Of a DNA stretch of 64,000 bases, positions 9,535 to 20,270 are shown piece after piece (the stretch's first letter is position 1; the number at the start of each line of letters is the position of its first letter). Below the pieces are notes generated by a model, which did not search any database, was not told where the DNA came from, and worked only from the letters and a program-made list of their open reading frames with translations. The DNA comes from JASBRS01 sp964496495 (GTDB lineage Bacteria; Deinococcota; Deinococci; Deinococcales; Trueperaceae): assembly GCA_964496495.1 (NCBI GenBank), contig CAZBZU010000014.1:1-64000 (forward strand). Direction: 5' to 3'. Made by a program: the position numbers and the translations under genes.

Positions 9535-11791
9535 GCTTGGACACCTCCCGAGGGGTGGCACGGGGCGAGCCAGGGTGGCGTAGGAAGATCAGGCAGGCGG
9601 CCGGGAGCAGCGTGAGCGACATGATGCCGATCGACGCCACGGTGAAGACCATGAGCGCGCCGAGCGTGCGAATGGGCACGAAGCTGCTTGAGATCATCGC
9701 GGCGAAGCCGGCTCCGAGCGTCAGGGCGGTGAAGACGATGGAGCGGCCGGAGGTGGTCACGCTCCGCTCCATGGCGACCTCCGGGTCGTGGCCGCGCCGG
9801 CGCTCCTCCATGTAACGGACCGTGAGGTGGATGGCGTAGTCGCCTACGCCGATGGCGAGCGCGCCGAGGAGCATGGTGGCGAGGTCCAGCGGGATGCCGA
9901 GGTACCCCAGGGCGCCGTACTGCAGGGCGATCGTCACCAGCAGTGCGAGGATCGTCACCAGCGCCGCCGGCAACGAGCGCACCAGGCTGTCGACGATCAC
10001 GACCACCAGGATCGCCAGCGTGAGGCTGACGATGAAGTCGTGCAGCAGCGCCTTCTCGATGGCGAGCTGCAGCAGCGAGAGCCCCGTGTAGCCGAGCTCC
10101 GCGCGTCCTGCGATGGTTCTCGCTGCCACCTGCCGGATGGCGTCGTAGACGCGGTGCAGCTCGTGCGTCGAGCTGGCGCCGGTGGTGATCTGGATGATGC
10201 CCTGGGTGGCGTCGAGCGTCATGAACTGGGTGATGTCGCCGACGTCGCCGGACATCTGGTAGACGAGCAGCTCCTGGGCCACCGCCTGGCGGGTGGCGGG
10301 CAGGCCGCGCTCGCCGGTGAGGGCCTGGTTGATGGTCCGGATGACGTCGGCGATGGAGGTGCTGAAGCCCACCTCGGGGATGGCGTCGACGCCCTGCTCG
10401 AAGGCGAGCATGGCGCGCAGCAGCGTGGGATCGGCGATGTCGCCGGTGACGAGCACCTCGACCTGGCTCGCGCCGCCGAAGGTCCGCTCGACCACGTCGT
10501 AGCTCTGCCTGACGGAGGAGTCCTTGCGGAAGTAGCTGAGCACCGCGGTGTTCGGGACGATGCGGCTGGCGCCGAAGCCGGCGCAGGCCGCCAGCGCCGC
10601 GGCGGCCGCGAGGATGGCCCAGCGGTGGCGGGCGACGAAGCGCGAGAGCCGGCCCAGGCGCCTGCTGATCGCCCTCGACGCGTCGTGCTTCGGCACCTGC
10701 TTCGGTGGCGGCAGCAGGTGCAGGATGGCAGGGAGCAGCAGCAGCGAGGCGGCCAGCGCGGTGACCACGCCTCCGGCCGTGACCAGGCCGAGCGCGCGTA
10801 CGGTGGGGATGGAGGAGAGCACCAGCGTGCACATGGCGGCGGCGATGGCGATGCCCGAGATGAGCACGCCGAGCCCGGTCTCGCTGACGGCCAGCTCGAT
10901 CGCCTCGTCCTTGTCGCGCCCCATCGCCAGGTCGTAGACGTAGCGCCCCAGCAGGTGCAGCGAGAAGGAGCTGCCGACGGCGAGGATGGCGACCGGCGCG
11001 ATGACGTTGAGGGCGGTGAGCCGGGCGCCGAGCCAGCCCATGGCGCCTATCGACCACACCAGGCCGGTCAGCACCGTCAACATCGGTAGGAGCGCCCCGC
11101 GCATGCTCCGGAAGTTCAGGTAGAGCAGCGCCAGGATGAGCAGCCCGGCCAGGCCGCAGAGCAGCGGCAGGTCCCGACTGGCGATGTCATGCATCGCCAC
11201 CTCGAACAGGGGAGCCCCGGCGAGGTGGGCGGGCCCGGGCCAGTCGGAGGCCAGCACCCGGTCGATCTCGGGGACGACCGCGCGCGAGCTCGCCTGGTCG
11301 GAGACCTGCAGGATGACCGAGGCCGCCGTGCCCGCGGCGTTCACGAGGCGGCCGTGACCGTAGAGCTCGGAGGTCTGCAGGAAGCTGCGGAGGCCGGCGA
11401 TGTCCTGCGGATCCAGGTGCCGGGGGCCGATGACGTTCTCGATGCGCAGGAGGCCGCCATCGTCGGTCATGCGGGTGGCGTTGGCGGCGCTGGTGACCCG
11501 CTGGACGCCGGGGACGCGCTGCAGGGCGGTGGTGACCCGCTCGAGGTCGGCGAGTGCCTCGGGCGTGTAGATGTCGCCTTCCAGCACGGCGACCATGAGC
11601 TTGCCCGTGCCGAAGGTCCGCTCCACCTGGTGGTGGAGGGCGGTCACCGGCGAGCTGTCCGGGTACAGGGCCGCGATGGAGTCGTCGAGGCCCACCCGTG
11701 TCAGGCCCAACCCCAGGGCGAGCGTCACCACCGCGAAGGCGGCGATGATCAGCCAGCTCCTGTCGAGCGCGAGTCGCGCCACGCGCTTCAT
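9527..11791 (-). CDS. RND/MMPL family transporter
   Basis: A 754-residue inner-membrane protein with the duplicated RND layout. Each half has one N-terminal membrane helix, a large periplasmic loop and a block of five helices; the second half starts near residue 388. Seen: membrane blocks near 209-360 and 575-740, VGSSFSLHLLGRYVYD in the first and GVGDYAIHLTVRYMEE in the second half, which hold the conserved polar residues of proton-coupled exporters such as HpnN and MmpL. It overlaps the LolA-like gene and lies 84 bp after the regulator gene. The cargo is unknown; hopanoids, other lipids or lipoproteins are possible. Confidence 0.9.
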   Translation of the reverse strand: MKRVARLALDRSWLIIAAFAVVTLALGLGLTRVGLDDSIAALYPDSSPVTALHHQVERTFGTGKLMVAVLEGDIYTPEALADLERVTTALQRVPGVQRVTSAANATRMTDDGGLLRIENVIGPRHLDPQDIAGLRSFLQTSELYGHGRLVNAAGTAASVILQVSDQASSRAVVPEIDRVLASDWPGPAHLAGAPLFEVAMHDIASRDLPLLCGLAGLLILALLYLNFRSMRGALLPMLTVLTGLVWSIGAMGWLGARLTALNVIAPVAILAVGSSFSLHLLGRYVYDLAMGRDKDEAIELAVSETGLGVLISGIAIAAAMCTLVLSSIPTVRALGLVTAGGVVTALAASLLLLPAILHLLPPPKQVPKHDASRAISRRLGRLSRFVARHRWAILAAAAALAACAGFGASRIVPNTAVLSYFRKDSSVRQSYDVVERTFGGASQVEVLVTGDIADPTLLRAMLAFEQGVDAIPEVGFSTSIADVIRTINQALTGERGLPATRQAVAQELLVYQMSGDVGDITQFMTLDATQGIIQITTGASSTHELHRVYDAIRQVAARTIAGRAELGYTGLSLLQLAIEKALLHDFIVSLTLAILVVVIVDSLVRSLPAALVTILALLVTIALQYGALGYLGIPLDLATMLLGALAIGVGDYAIHLTVRYMEERRRGHDPEVAMERSVTTSGRSIVFTALTLGAGFAAMISSSFVPIRTLGALMVFTVASIGIMSLTLLPAACLIFLRHPGSPRATPREVSKHA

Positions 11792-11836
11792 GGCTCGGCC
11801 TCTCTCTCACGGGCAGCGTGCCCGCGGTGCCCCGAG

Positions 11837-11844
11837 AAACCAAA
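11837..11844 (-). promoter_or_regulatory. AT-rich TTTGGTTT element before the RND gene
   Basis: The minus strand reads ATAATTTTTGGTTT across 11850-11837, in a region otherwise almost free of A/T runs. The core TTTGGTTT recurs before the regulator gene at 12631-12624. It lies 45 bp upstream of the transporter start and is a candidate operator or promoter element. The ATAATT may act as a -10. Confidence 0.4.
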
Positions 11845-11875
11845 AATTATGACCGGGAGGTCCGCCATTCGAGCC

Positions 11876-12601
11876 TCACGTCCCCGCCTCGCCGCTGCCC
11901 AGGAGCGGCGCCAGCACCGCGTTGAGGTTGGCTGCGAGCTGGCGGCAGGCGTCCGTGTCCATGCCGCTCACGTAACCCAGGTAGGTCTCGGTGTGCCCCG
12001 AGACCTCGTCGGCCCAGGTGCCGTCGACGCCTTCCTGGTCCGCCAGCGCACCCAGCGCGAAGCCGCCCAGCAGCAGCAGGCTCTCGCGCGTGGCCGCCTT
12101 CGCCGAGAAGAGCAGCGCCTTGAGGTAGGCGCTGGCGCTGCGCCAGCGTCCCGAGCGCCACAGCCGCAGCATCAGCACGGTCGCCACCTCGGTGCAGTAA
12201 CGCAGCACCGGCGAGTCGTCCTGCGGGACGCGCGCCAGGACCTCGGCGGCCAGCTCGGTGTCCTCGAAGCGGCCGCTGCGCAACCGCTCCAGCAGCACCT
12301 CCTTGACCTTCTCCCAGTCGGCCGCCGGCAGGTCCGCGCCGAGCTCGGCCATGAGCTGGTGCGCCTTCGCCGTGGGCGCGAACACGATGATCGAGCGCCC
12401 GGGCTGGCGCTTGCCTTCGTCGAGGTGGTACTCGGAACGAGCGTAGCCGCGCTCCTCGAGCAGGCGCAGCATGTCGTAGGCGGTGAAAGGGCTCACACCC
12501 AGGCGCTCCGCCAGCAGCGGGTAGTGGATGGGCTCGGCCTGCTCGCGGTAGAGGTCCACGAGGTTGCGGATGAAGGCTTCCTGGCGCCTCGTCAGGTCCA
12601 T
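11876..12601 (-). CDS. Winged-helix transcriptional regulator of the export module
   Basis: A 241-residue protein. Seen: an N-terminal winged-helix (residues about 5-70: LVDLYREQAEPIHYPLLAERLGVSPFTAYDMLRLLEERGYARSEY has the HTH spacing), then a mainly helical domain of about 150 residues I cannot assign. The domain contains FALGALADQEGVDGTW, which resembles ligand-binding helical bundles such as those of TetR proteins without matching one. GGAG lies 7 nt before the ATG at 12601. It is first in line with the RND, LolA-like and barrel genes on the same strand, so it is their likely local regulator. Confidence 0.78.
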   Translation of the reverse strand: MDLTRRQEAFIRNLVDLYREQAEPIHYPLLAERLGVSPFTAYDMLRLLEERGYARSEYHLDEGKRQPGRSIIVFAPTAKAHQLMAELGADLPAADWEKVKEVLLERLRSGRFEDTELAAEVLARVPQDDSPVLRYCTEVATVLMLRLWRSGRWRSASAYLKALLFSAKAATRESLLLLGGFALGALADQEGVDGTWADEVSGHTETYLGYVSGMDTDACRQLAANLNAVLAPLLGSGEAGT

Positions 12602-12623
12602 CGCTCGCTCCACAGGGTCCAAA

Positions 12624-12631
12624 AAACCAAA
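12624..12631 (-). promoter_or_regulatory. AT-rich TTTGGTTT element before the regulator gene
   Basis: The minus strand reads CTTTGGTTTTTTGG, 22 bp upstream of the regulator ATG at 12601. It shares TTTGGTTT with the element at 11844-11837 and may be an autoregulatory site. Confidence 0.4.
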
Positions 12632-12756
12632 GAACCCGTTCGCCGTGATCATAGACGGTGGCGACGCTCGCCGGCAGGGTCGCTTGTCCCCGCTGACGGA
12701 GGCCGGGCCGCGGCGCGCCCACGCGGGGCGCCGAGTCGGTGGGCCGGGCGCTGCGC

Positions 12757-12762
12757 TACCGT
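12757..12762 (+). promoter_or_regulatory. Probable -10 element (TACCGT) of the thiolase gene
   Basis: TACCGT lies 7 nt before the ATG at 12770, compatible with leaderless transcription. A GGAG is also present in the gap. Confidence 0.4.
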
Positions 12763-12769
12763 GGAGCCC

Positions 12770-14101
<1,332 letters not shown>

Positions 14102-14136
14102 CGCGGGCGCGACGCCGGCGACCAGAAGGGAAGGAC

Positions 14137-15395
14137 ATGGACGCGCGCGCACGGGAGCTGGAGACGAGCGCGGCGCTGCGCCGCGAGATCGCGGGGCAGG
14201 CGGGAGCGCTGGAGGCCACGCTGCGTGACGGCGCGCTGGCCTGGCAGATGGATGCCCTGGCGGCCGACGTGCGCGCCTCCGGCGAGCTGCTGATCGTGGG
14301 CATGGGGGCGTCGCATCACGCCGGGCAGATCGCCGCCACGGTGCTGCGTTCCGCGGGGCTGCGGGTGTGGGCGCTGGCCGCGTCCGAGCAGCTGCACTAC
14401 GGAGCCGCGCTGCCGGTCCGTCCGCTGCTGCTGGTGAGCCGGTCGGGCGCCTCGATCGAGGTCGCGCGGCTGCTGCAGCGCGGCGCGACCGGGCTCTACG
14501 GCCTCACGCTCGACCCCGAGAGCCCGCTGGGACGGGCCGGCGCCGGCATCATCCCGGGCGGGCCGGAGCGCGCCCTCCCGGCCACCCGCTCCTTCACCTC
14601 CACCCTGGCGGCGCTCCTCTTGCTGGCCGGCAAGCTCGGCGTGGCGGTCGATGCGCGCGAGCTGCCGCCCTCGCTCGAGCCCGCCCTGGCGCCGCTGCCG
14701 CGGCTTCAGCAGGCCGCCTCCTTGCTGCGCGGGGTCGACGCCATCGCCGTGACCGGCCGCGGCCCGCTGGCGGGGTTGGCGGGCTACGCGGCGGTGCTGC
14801 TGAGCGAGCTGACCCGGGCGCCCTGCCTGGCGCTGGAGGCGGGGCAGTTCCGGCACGGCCCGTTCGAGGCGGCGGGGAGCCGTCTGGGGGTGGTCGCGCT
14901 GACGGCGGCCGGCGGCACGGGCGAGCTGGTGCGCCGCCTGGCGGGCGAGCTGGCCGGCGCGGGCAGCCCGGCCGTCCTCATCGATGCCGCCGATGCCGCC
15001 GATGCTGCCGATGCTGCCGATGCCGCCGCGGACGCTGCCGTGGCTGCCGCGCCCTCCGGCGNNNNNNNNNNNNNNNNNNNNNNNNNNNNNNNNNNNNNNN
15101 NNNNNNNNNNNNNNNNNNNNNNNNNNNNNNNNNNNNNNNNNNNNNNNNNNNNNNNNNNNNNGCCGCGCCCTCCGGCGACGCCGCGCCCACCGGACCCGCC
15201 GCGCCGTCGGCCGACGGCGCGGAGCCGCCAGGTGCCGGCGCCGCCTTGCGGGTCGGCCTGCCCCGAGCGGACGAGGTCGTCGCGGCGCTGCCCCTCGCGG
15301 TGGTCGTGCAGCGGTTGGCGCTGGCGTTGGCGGAGGCGCGGGGCATCCCACCCGGGGTGCCGCTGCACTCCTCGAAGGTGCCGCGCGTGGAGTGA
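14137..15395 (+). CDS. SIS-domain sugar isomerase/aminotransferase-like protein (interrupted by an assembly gap)
   Basis: A double-SIS protein related to the isomerase half of GlmS and to AgaS-like deaminases. Seen: first SIS domain with LLIVGMGASHHAG and LLVSRSGASIEV, second with AITGRG-type AVTGRGPLAGLAGYAA, EAGQFRHGPFE typical of GlmS-like proteins, and a C-terminal PLAVVVQRLALALAEARG helix. The 100-N gap at 15062-15161 falls in an Ala/Asp/Pro-rich repeat. The frame before the gap (14137 frame) and after it (ending 15395) differ, so the true gap length is not 100. AAGGGAAGG precedes the ATG. There is no glutaminase domain, so it is not a full GlmS. The substrate is presumably a phosphorylated amino sugar. 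Confidence 0.85.
14983..15027 (+). repeat. 9-bp coding tandem repeat (GATGCCGCC)
   Basis: Five near-identical 9-bp copies encode Asp-Ala-Ala triplets inside the SIS gene. They lead into the gap at 15062-15161, where the 16-mer GCCGCGCCCTCCGGCG stands on both sides. Confidence 0.85.
15062..15161. other. Assembly gap (100 N) in the SIS gene
   Basis: The placeholder gap is flanked by the same 16-mer on both sides, so it probably hides a collapsed tandem repeat. Confidence 0.95.
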
Positions 15396-15411
15396 GACGG
15401 TGGCGGCCGGC

Positions 15412-16194
15412 TCAGGCGCCGGATCGGCGGCGCGGCGGCAGCAGCTGCGCCTTCAGCTCGTCGGGCAGGTGCTTCGTCGCCTCGCGCAGGGTGAGCCCGG
15501 AGGCGCGCGTCTTGCGGGGCTCGAGCCACGCCGCCAGGCTCTCCGGGCGGCGCTTGCCGTAGTCCCTCAGACACCAGCCGATGGCCTTCCGGATGAAGAA
15601 CTCCTTCTCCTCCAGTAGCGGGTCGGCCAGCGCGGTGAAGCGTGCGAAGGCGTCGTCGTCGCCGCGCTTGAGCCGCCGCAGGAGGGTGAGCAGCGCGGTC
15701 CGGCGGATCCAGAAGTCGTCGTCGCGGATCCAGCGGTCGCGGATGGCGTCGGCGGCCTGGGGATGGCGTTCCAGCAGCGGTCCCACCACGTCGACGGCCA
15801 GCCCGTCGATGAGCGCCCAGGTGTGCGAGCGGCGCAGCAGCGGCTCGAGCCAATCCAGATCCTCGAGGTCGAGGTCGCCGGCGCGAGCGGTGAGCAGCTC
15901 GGTCGCCGCGAAGCGCAGCTCGAAGACGCCGCGTGCCCACAGCGCCTCGGTCAGCGCCTGCAGCTCACCGGAGGTGAACTCGGCGCCGACGCGCTCCCGC
16001 CGCTCCTGCAGGAAGGCCAGCACCACCCGCCGGTTGGCCGGCACGGTGACCCCGTAGTGCGCGAGCTCGCTCTTGAGGTAGCGCTTCTCCTGCTCCGCCC
16101 TCTCGGGGGTGCCCTCGGCGCGCAGCGCCGCATCGAGGCGGGCGACGTCGTCAGCGACCGCCGCGCCTGCTGCCGCGGGGGTGTGCGTGGCCAT
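15412..16194 (-). CDS. DNA alkylation repair protein (AlkD-like)
   Basis: A 260-residue HEAT-like helical repeat protein of the AlkD family of DNA glycosylases, which remove positively charged alkylated bases such as N3- and N7-alkylpurines. Seen: the family segments EKRYLKSELAHYGV near the N-terminus, ELRFAATELL, LRRSHTWALIDGLA, RDDDFWIRRTALL and EKEFFIRKAIGWCLRDYGK. These include the Trp and Asp/Arg positions that line the DNA-binding cleft. The start is the ATG at 16194, with a TAGAGT 5 nt upstream. It is convergent with the SIS gene, with 16 bp between stops. The nearby Ada gene (23.5 kb) has a related role. Confidence 0.92.
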   Translation of the reverse strand: MATHTPAAAGAAVADDVARLDAALRAEGTPERAEQEKRYLKSELAHYGVTVPANRRVVLAFLQERRERVGAEFTSGELQALTEALWARGVFELRFAATELLTARAGDLDLEDLDWLEPLLRRSHTWALIDGLAVDVVGPLLERHPQAADAIRDRWIRDDDFWIRRTALLTLLRRLKRGDDDAFARFTALADPLLEEKEFFIRKAIGWCLRDYGKRRPESLAAWLEPRKTRASGLTLREATKHLPDELKAQLLPPRRRSGA

Positions 16195-16199
16195 GGATC

Positions 16200-16205
16200 A
16201 CTCTA
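16200..16205 (-). promoter_or_regulatory. Probable -10 element (TAGAGT), leaderless start of the AlkD gene
   Basis: On the minus strand TAGAGT is followed by 5 nt and the ATG at 16194. No Shine-Dalgarno sequence fits between. Confidence 0.5.
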
Positions 16206-16243
16206 GGCCGTGGCACCGGTGCCGGATGTCCCGGCCCCGCGGG

Positions 16244-16299
16244 CGACGGGGCCGGGACGACGGGGCCGGGACGACGGGGCCGGGACGACGGGGTCGGGG
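16244..16299. repeat. 14-bp tandem repeat (CGACGGGGCCGGGA), four copies
   Basis: Three perfect copies and a fourth diverged one lie between the AlkD gene and the hypothetical gene at 16319. They are non-coding as far as can be seen. Confidence 0.9.
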
Positions 16300-16318
16300 C
16301 GGCGGCGGGCGGGGCGAG

Positions 16319-16792
16319 CTAGGGGACCTGCGGCCGCCCGCCGAGGTCCGGCGACCCGTAGAGCCGCTCGCGGGCGCGCGTCAATGCCGCGCGCGAGAGG
16401 CTCTCCCAGTCATCGCCCTGGTGCCGCAGGCGGGCGAGCTCGAGGTCGATGCTGGCCTCGGTCTCCCGGGCGCGACGGAGGTAGTGGCGGCTGTAGTCGA
16501 AGTGCTGTCCGGCGCGGACGGCGTCGCCGTACGACAGCGCGTCCTCTCCGACGCGCGTCTCGACCAGGGCGCAGTCGCGCAGGGTCGAGGCCTTGGTGTA
16601 GAGACCGACGAGGTGATCGTAGGCGCGCGCGGGCGGGCGGCCGACGCCCCCGCCGGTCGACGTTGCGCGCTGCGGCCGAGAGGCGCTCGCGCGGCGCACC
16701 GGCGAGGTGGGTAGCAGGCGCTGCAGCCAGGCCCATGGTCGGCCGCGGCGGCGGGCGCTCCGATCGATAGGGAAGGTTTCGAGATGCTTCAT
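16319..16792 (-). CDS. Hypothetical protein
   Basis: A 157-residue protein not recognised. Seen: a basic, low-complexity first third (RSARRRGRPW and similar), then a helical, charged domain from about residue 58 (YDHLVGLYTKASTLRDCALVETRVGEDAL onwards) ending in WESLSRAALTRARERLYG. There is no signal peptide or membrane helix. GGAG lies 6 nt before the ATG. Upstream, 16793-17074 holds no gene; a TACCGT at 17024-17029 there could be a -10 for the next plus-strand gene. Confidence 0.5.
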   Translation of the reverse strand: MKHLETFPIDRSARRRGRPWAWLQRLLPTSPVRRASASRPQRATSTGGGVGRPPARAYDHLVGLYTKASTLRDCALVETRVGEDALSYGDAVRAGQHFDYSRHYLRRARETEASIDLELARLRHQGDDWESLSRAALTRARERLYGSPDLGGRPQVP

Positions 16793-17074
16793 GTGCAGCT
16801 CCGGGTCGAGGGGTCGGCCGGCGGGCTGCCGGCCGCGCTGCCCGCTCCAGCCGGCGGCGGGATCCTGGGCATCGAGGTCGAGGACCGAGCTGTCGCTGGG
16901 CCCGCGAGCCTTGTCGGAGGATAGGCAGCCGCTGCATGAGCAACAAGCAAGGCTGGGCCAGGGGCCCTTAACGCGACCGGGCGGCGGCTCTCATGAGGCA
17001 GGCGGGCGGGCTCGACGCCGCGGTACCGTAGCGGAGTCGCCGCCGTACGCCTGGCGGCGGCGAGGAGGAGCCGC

Positions 17075-20000
17075 GTGAGCCACGACGACGCCGGTACGCC
17101 GGGTGCCGGTACGCCGGGTGTCGGTACGCCGGGTGTCGGTACGCCGGGTGTCGGTACGCCGGGTGAGGGCACGCCGCCCGGGGCGCCCGAGGTGCTGCTG
17201 GTGCCGCCGGGAAGCGTCGTGCCGGCGTTGGGCGGCGCCCTGGCGATCACCCCCAACGCGCGCGCCGCCCACGCGGCCGGCGCCTCCGCGCTCTCGCTCG
17301 ATGGCCTCGCCCGCAGGCTGCTGCGCCCGCAAGGGCTCCAGCTCGCGCCCGTCCTGGCGCGGTGGCGGGCGCTTCGCTGGGCGGTCGCGCAGGTCCTGCA
17401 GGTCGACGACGTGGATGGCACCGCGCGCGCCATGGCCGCGACCGTGCGCGAGGTGCTGCGCGCCGGGCTGCCGGCAGCGGCCGGGCCCATCGACGACGGC
17501 GCCTCCCCCAGGCTGGCCGGGGTGCTGGGCGTGGTGCGCGCCTACCGCGGCCGTCTGAGCGACGCCGGCCTGGTGGACCCGGCGGAGGCGTCGTGGCGGG
17601 CGATCGCGTGGGAGCGTCGCGGTGATCCGGGTGGCGGTGATTCGGGTGGCGGCGGTGCTGCTGGCGGCACGAATGGCGGCGCCGGTGGAGATGTCGCTGG
17701 AGATGGCGGCGGGAACCGCGGGCCTGGCCCGTTGCGGCTTCACGTGGCGGGCTACCCCCGGATCGGCGAGGCGGAGGTGGCGTTGCTGGCGGCGGTGGCG
17801 GGGCCTGGCAGCCGGCTGGTGCTGCCTGCCGGGCCCGACGCCGTGTTCGAGGACAACCGTGCCGTGGCCGCCGCGCTCGCGGAGCGCGGCTGGCGGGTGC
17901 GCGAGGTGCCGGCGGACGGCCGGACGCCGCCGCCCGCCGCCGTCGGCCCCACCCCGGGCGAGCGCTCCGGGCCGCCGGACCATGCCATCCCGCTCGCGGA
18001 GTGCGGTGGCGCCACCGACCGCCGGGCGCTGCGCTTCGGCTCCCGCGACGCCGAGGTGCGCTACGTGCTCGGCGAGGTCAAGCAGCTGCTGCTGGCCGGC
18101 GTGCCGCCGGGCGACATCGCGCTGGTCGCGCGCAACGAGGTGGACTACGGGCCGCTGGTACGGGACCTCGGCTGGGAGCTCGAGCTGCCGGTGAGCGTGG
18201 CCTACGCCACGCCGCTGCGTGACACGCGTGTCGGCGCCTGGACCGCGCAGCTGCTGGAGGCAGTGCGCGAGGAGCTGCCCTTCGAGGCCACCGCGCGGCT
18301 GCTGCAGCACCCGCTCGCCGGGGGGCTGGCGCCGGCCGTGTGGGATGAGGCGCGTCGCAACCACACGCACGGCGCCGAGGCGTGGGAAGGGCTCGAGCCC
18401 CGCACGCAGGCCTTGCGCTGGCCGCCGACCGCCACCCGCGGCGAGCTGCTGGCTGCGCTCCGCGGCGCCTGGACCGCCTTCGGCCTGCGCTTGCCGGAGG
18501 CCGGTGAGGCCGCTGCGGGCGGCCCGCTGCCCGCGCCGCCGACCCCGGCCCTCGCCGGCGGCGACGCGATCGCCTTCCAACGCCTGGCGGTGGCCGCCGA
18601 GCCGCTCGGGCGTCCCGCGGACGAGCCGCTCGGCCGGGCCGCGTTCATCCGCGAGCTCGAGGCGTTGCTGACGCTGCTCGCCGTCCGGGGAGAGCGCAAC
18701 CAGCAGGGCGTGACCCTGCACACCCCGCTGGCGAGCTACGGCGCGCGCTTCCGCCACGTGTACGTGCTTGGCGCCGCCGAGGGCGTGCTGCCCAGGCCGG
18801 TGCGCGACGACCCGGTGCTCGACTTCGTCGAGCGGCGGGACGCTACGGCGGCGGGGCTACCGCTGGAAGGGGCGGCGCAGGCCGCACGCCGCGAGGCGTT
18901 GTCCTTCCGAGCCGTGCTGTGGACGCTCGCCGCGGAAGGCCAGCACGCCAGCCTCACGCTGAGCTACCCCGAGGATAGTGGCGACGCCAGCCCCTACATC
19001 GCGGCGCTTGGGCTCGTGCCGCGCACGCCCGGGCCCCAGCCGGCCGCCAGCGACGAGGACTGGCGCCGCCGGCGCATGCTGCTGCCGGCCGCTGCGGACG
19101 GCGCTGCGGACGGCGCTGCGGACGGCGCNNNNNNNNNNNNNNNNNNNNNNNNNNNNNNNNNNNNNNNNNNNNNNNNNNNNNNNNNNNNNNNNNNNNNNNN
19201 NNNNNNNNNNNNNNNNNNNNNNNNNNNNCGGCGCCGCCGACGCGGTCCTGGCCCACGCCCGCCATGCCTGGCGGGTGGAGCGGCGGCGCGAGGAGGCGAG
19301 CGCGCCGGACGCGTTCGACGGCGTGGTGGGCGAGCGCTTCCCGGAGGAGGCGCACGTGTTCAGCGCCACCCAGCTCCTCGACCTGGGGCAGTGCCCGTTC
19401 CGCTGGCTCGCCCGCGGCCCGCTCGGCCTGAGGGAGCCTGAGGAGGCCGACGAGGACGTCACCCCGCTGTTGCGCGGCAGGCTCTACCACAAGGCGCTGG
19501 AGCTGGCGCTGCGCGCGGGGCTCGAGGCGGCCGGCCCCGCAGCCGGCGCGGCCGCCGTGCGTGAGCGGGCCGCCGCCGCCCTCGACGCCGCCTTCGCGGC
19601 GGCCGAGGAGGCCGTGGGCGCGCCGGCGGTGCCCGCCTGGCCGCAGCGGCGGCACCAGCACCGGGAGCAGCTGCGGCGCGTCATCTTGAGCCCCGGCCTC
19701 CTGCCCGATGGGGCGGAGGTGCTGGCCCTGGAACGGCGCTTCCCCGAGCCGGGGTCGCCGCCGCCGAGCTGGCGGGGCTTCCCCGTCGGCGGGGTGGTGG
19801 ACCGTGTCGACCGGCGCCGCGGAGGTCTGGTGCTGGTCGACTACAAGACCCGTGCCACCCCTCCTCCGGGCGTGCAGGACGCCGCGGGGAAGGCCAGGCT
19901 CGATCTCCAGCTGCCCCTCTATGCCGAGGCGGCCGCGCCCGCCCTGTTCGGTGGCGAGCAGGTGGCCGGCGCCGAGTACTACTCGCTCACCAAGGCCGAG

Positions 20001-20270
20001 GTGTTGGATGAGGTGCGGGTCGATCCCGGCCTCGCCAAGGAGCTCGACGCCTTCGCCGAGCGAGCCCACGCCATGCTTTCGACCGGCGCTTATCCGGTCG
20101 CCCCGGACGTCGACCTGACCGCCTGCCGGACCTGCGACTTCGACCTGCTGTGCCGCAAGGGGCCGCGCACGGAGCGCATGCGGAGCGCCGGCTCCCTCAC
20201 CGCCCCGAGTGGCGCGGCCGGGAGCGATGAAGGGCCGAGCGGAGGCGCGCCCGAGGAGCGCGAGCGGTGA
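17075..20270 (+). CDS. AddB-like PD-(D/E)XK nuclease subunit (interrupted by an assembly gap)
   Basis: This is the nuclease partner of the helicase gene that follows. Seen: a helicase-like N-terminal part without a Walker A (the place where AddB has one reads LLVPPGSVVPALGG); a C-terminal RecB-type nuclease with GRLYHKALE (His), GGVVDRVDR (Asp) and LVLVDYKT (Asp, Lys); and four Cys (LGQCPF, then CRTCDFDLLC), the iron-sulfur pattern of AddB. It would trim DNA ends during double-strand break repair. The GTG at 17075 has GAGGAGG upstream. Residues 8-31 are a GTPGV repeat. The 100-N gap at 19129-19228 breaks the frame, so length and frame across it are unknown. The next gene overlaps its stop (GTGA). 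Confidence 0.85.
17092..17166 (+). repeat. 15-bp coding tandem repeat (GGTACGCCGGGTGTC), five copies
   Basis: The repeat encodes Gly-Thr-Pro-Gly-Val/Ala/Glu pentapeptides at the very N-terminus of the AddB-like protein. Being a multiple of three, copy-number change would not break the frame. Confidence 0.9.
19093..19128 (+). repeat. 12-bp coding tandem repeat (GCTGCGGACGGC), three copies before a gap
   Basis: It encodes Ala-Ala-Asp-Gly units in the AddB-like gene and runs directly into the 100-N gap. Confidence 0.9.
19129..19228. other. Assembly gap (100 N) in the AddB-like gene
   Basis: The gap starts inside a 12-bp tandem repeat. The reading frame on the right side differs from that on the left, so the true gap length is not 100. 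Confidence 0.95.
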
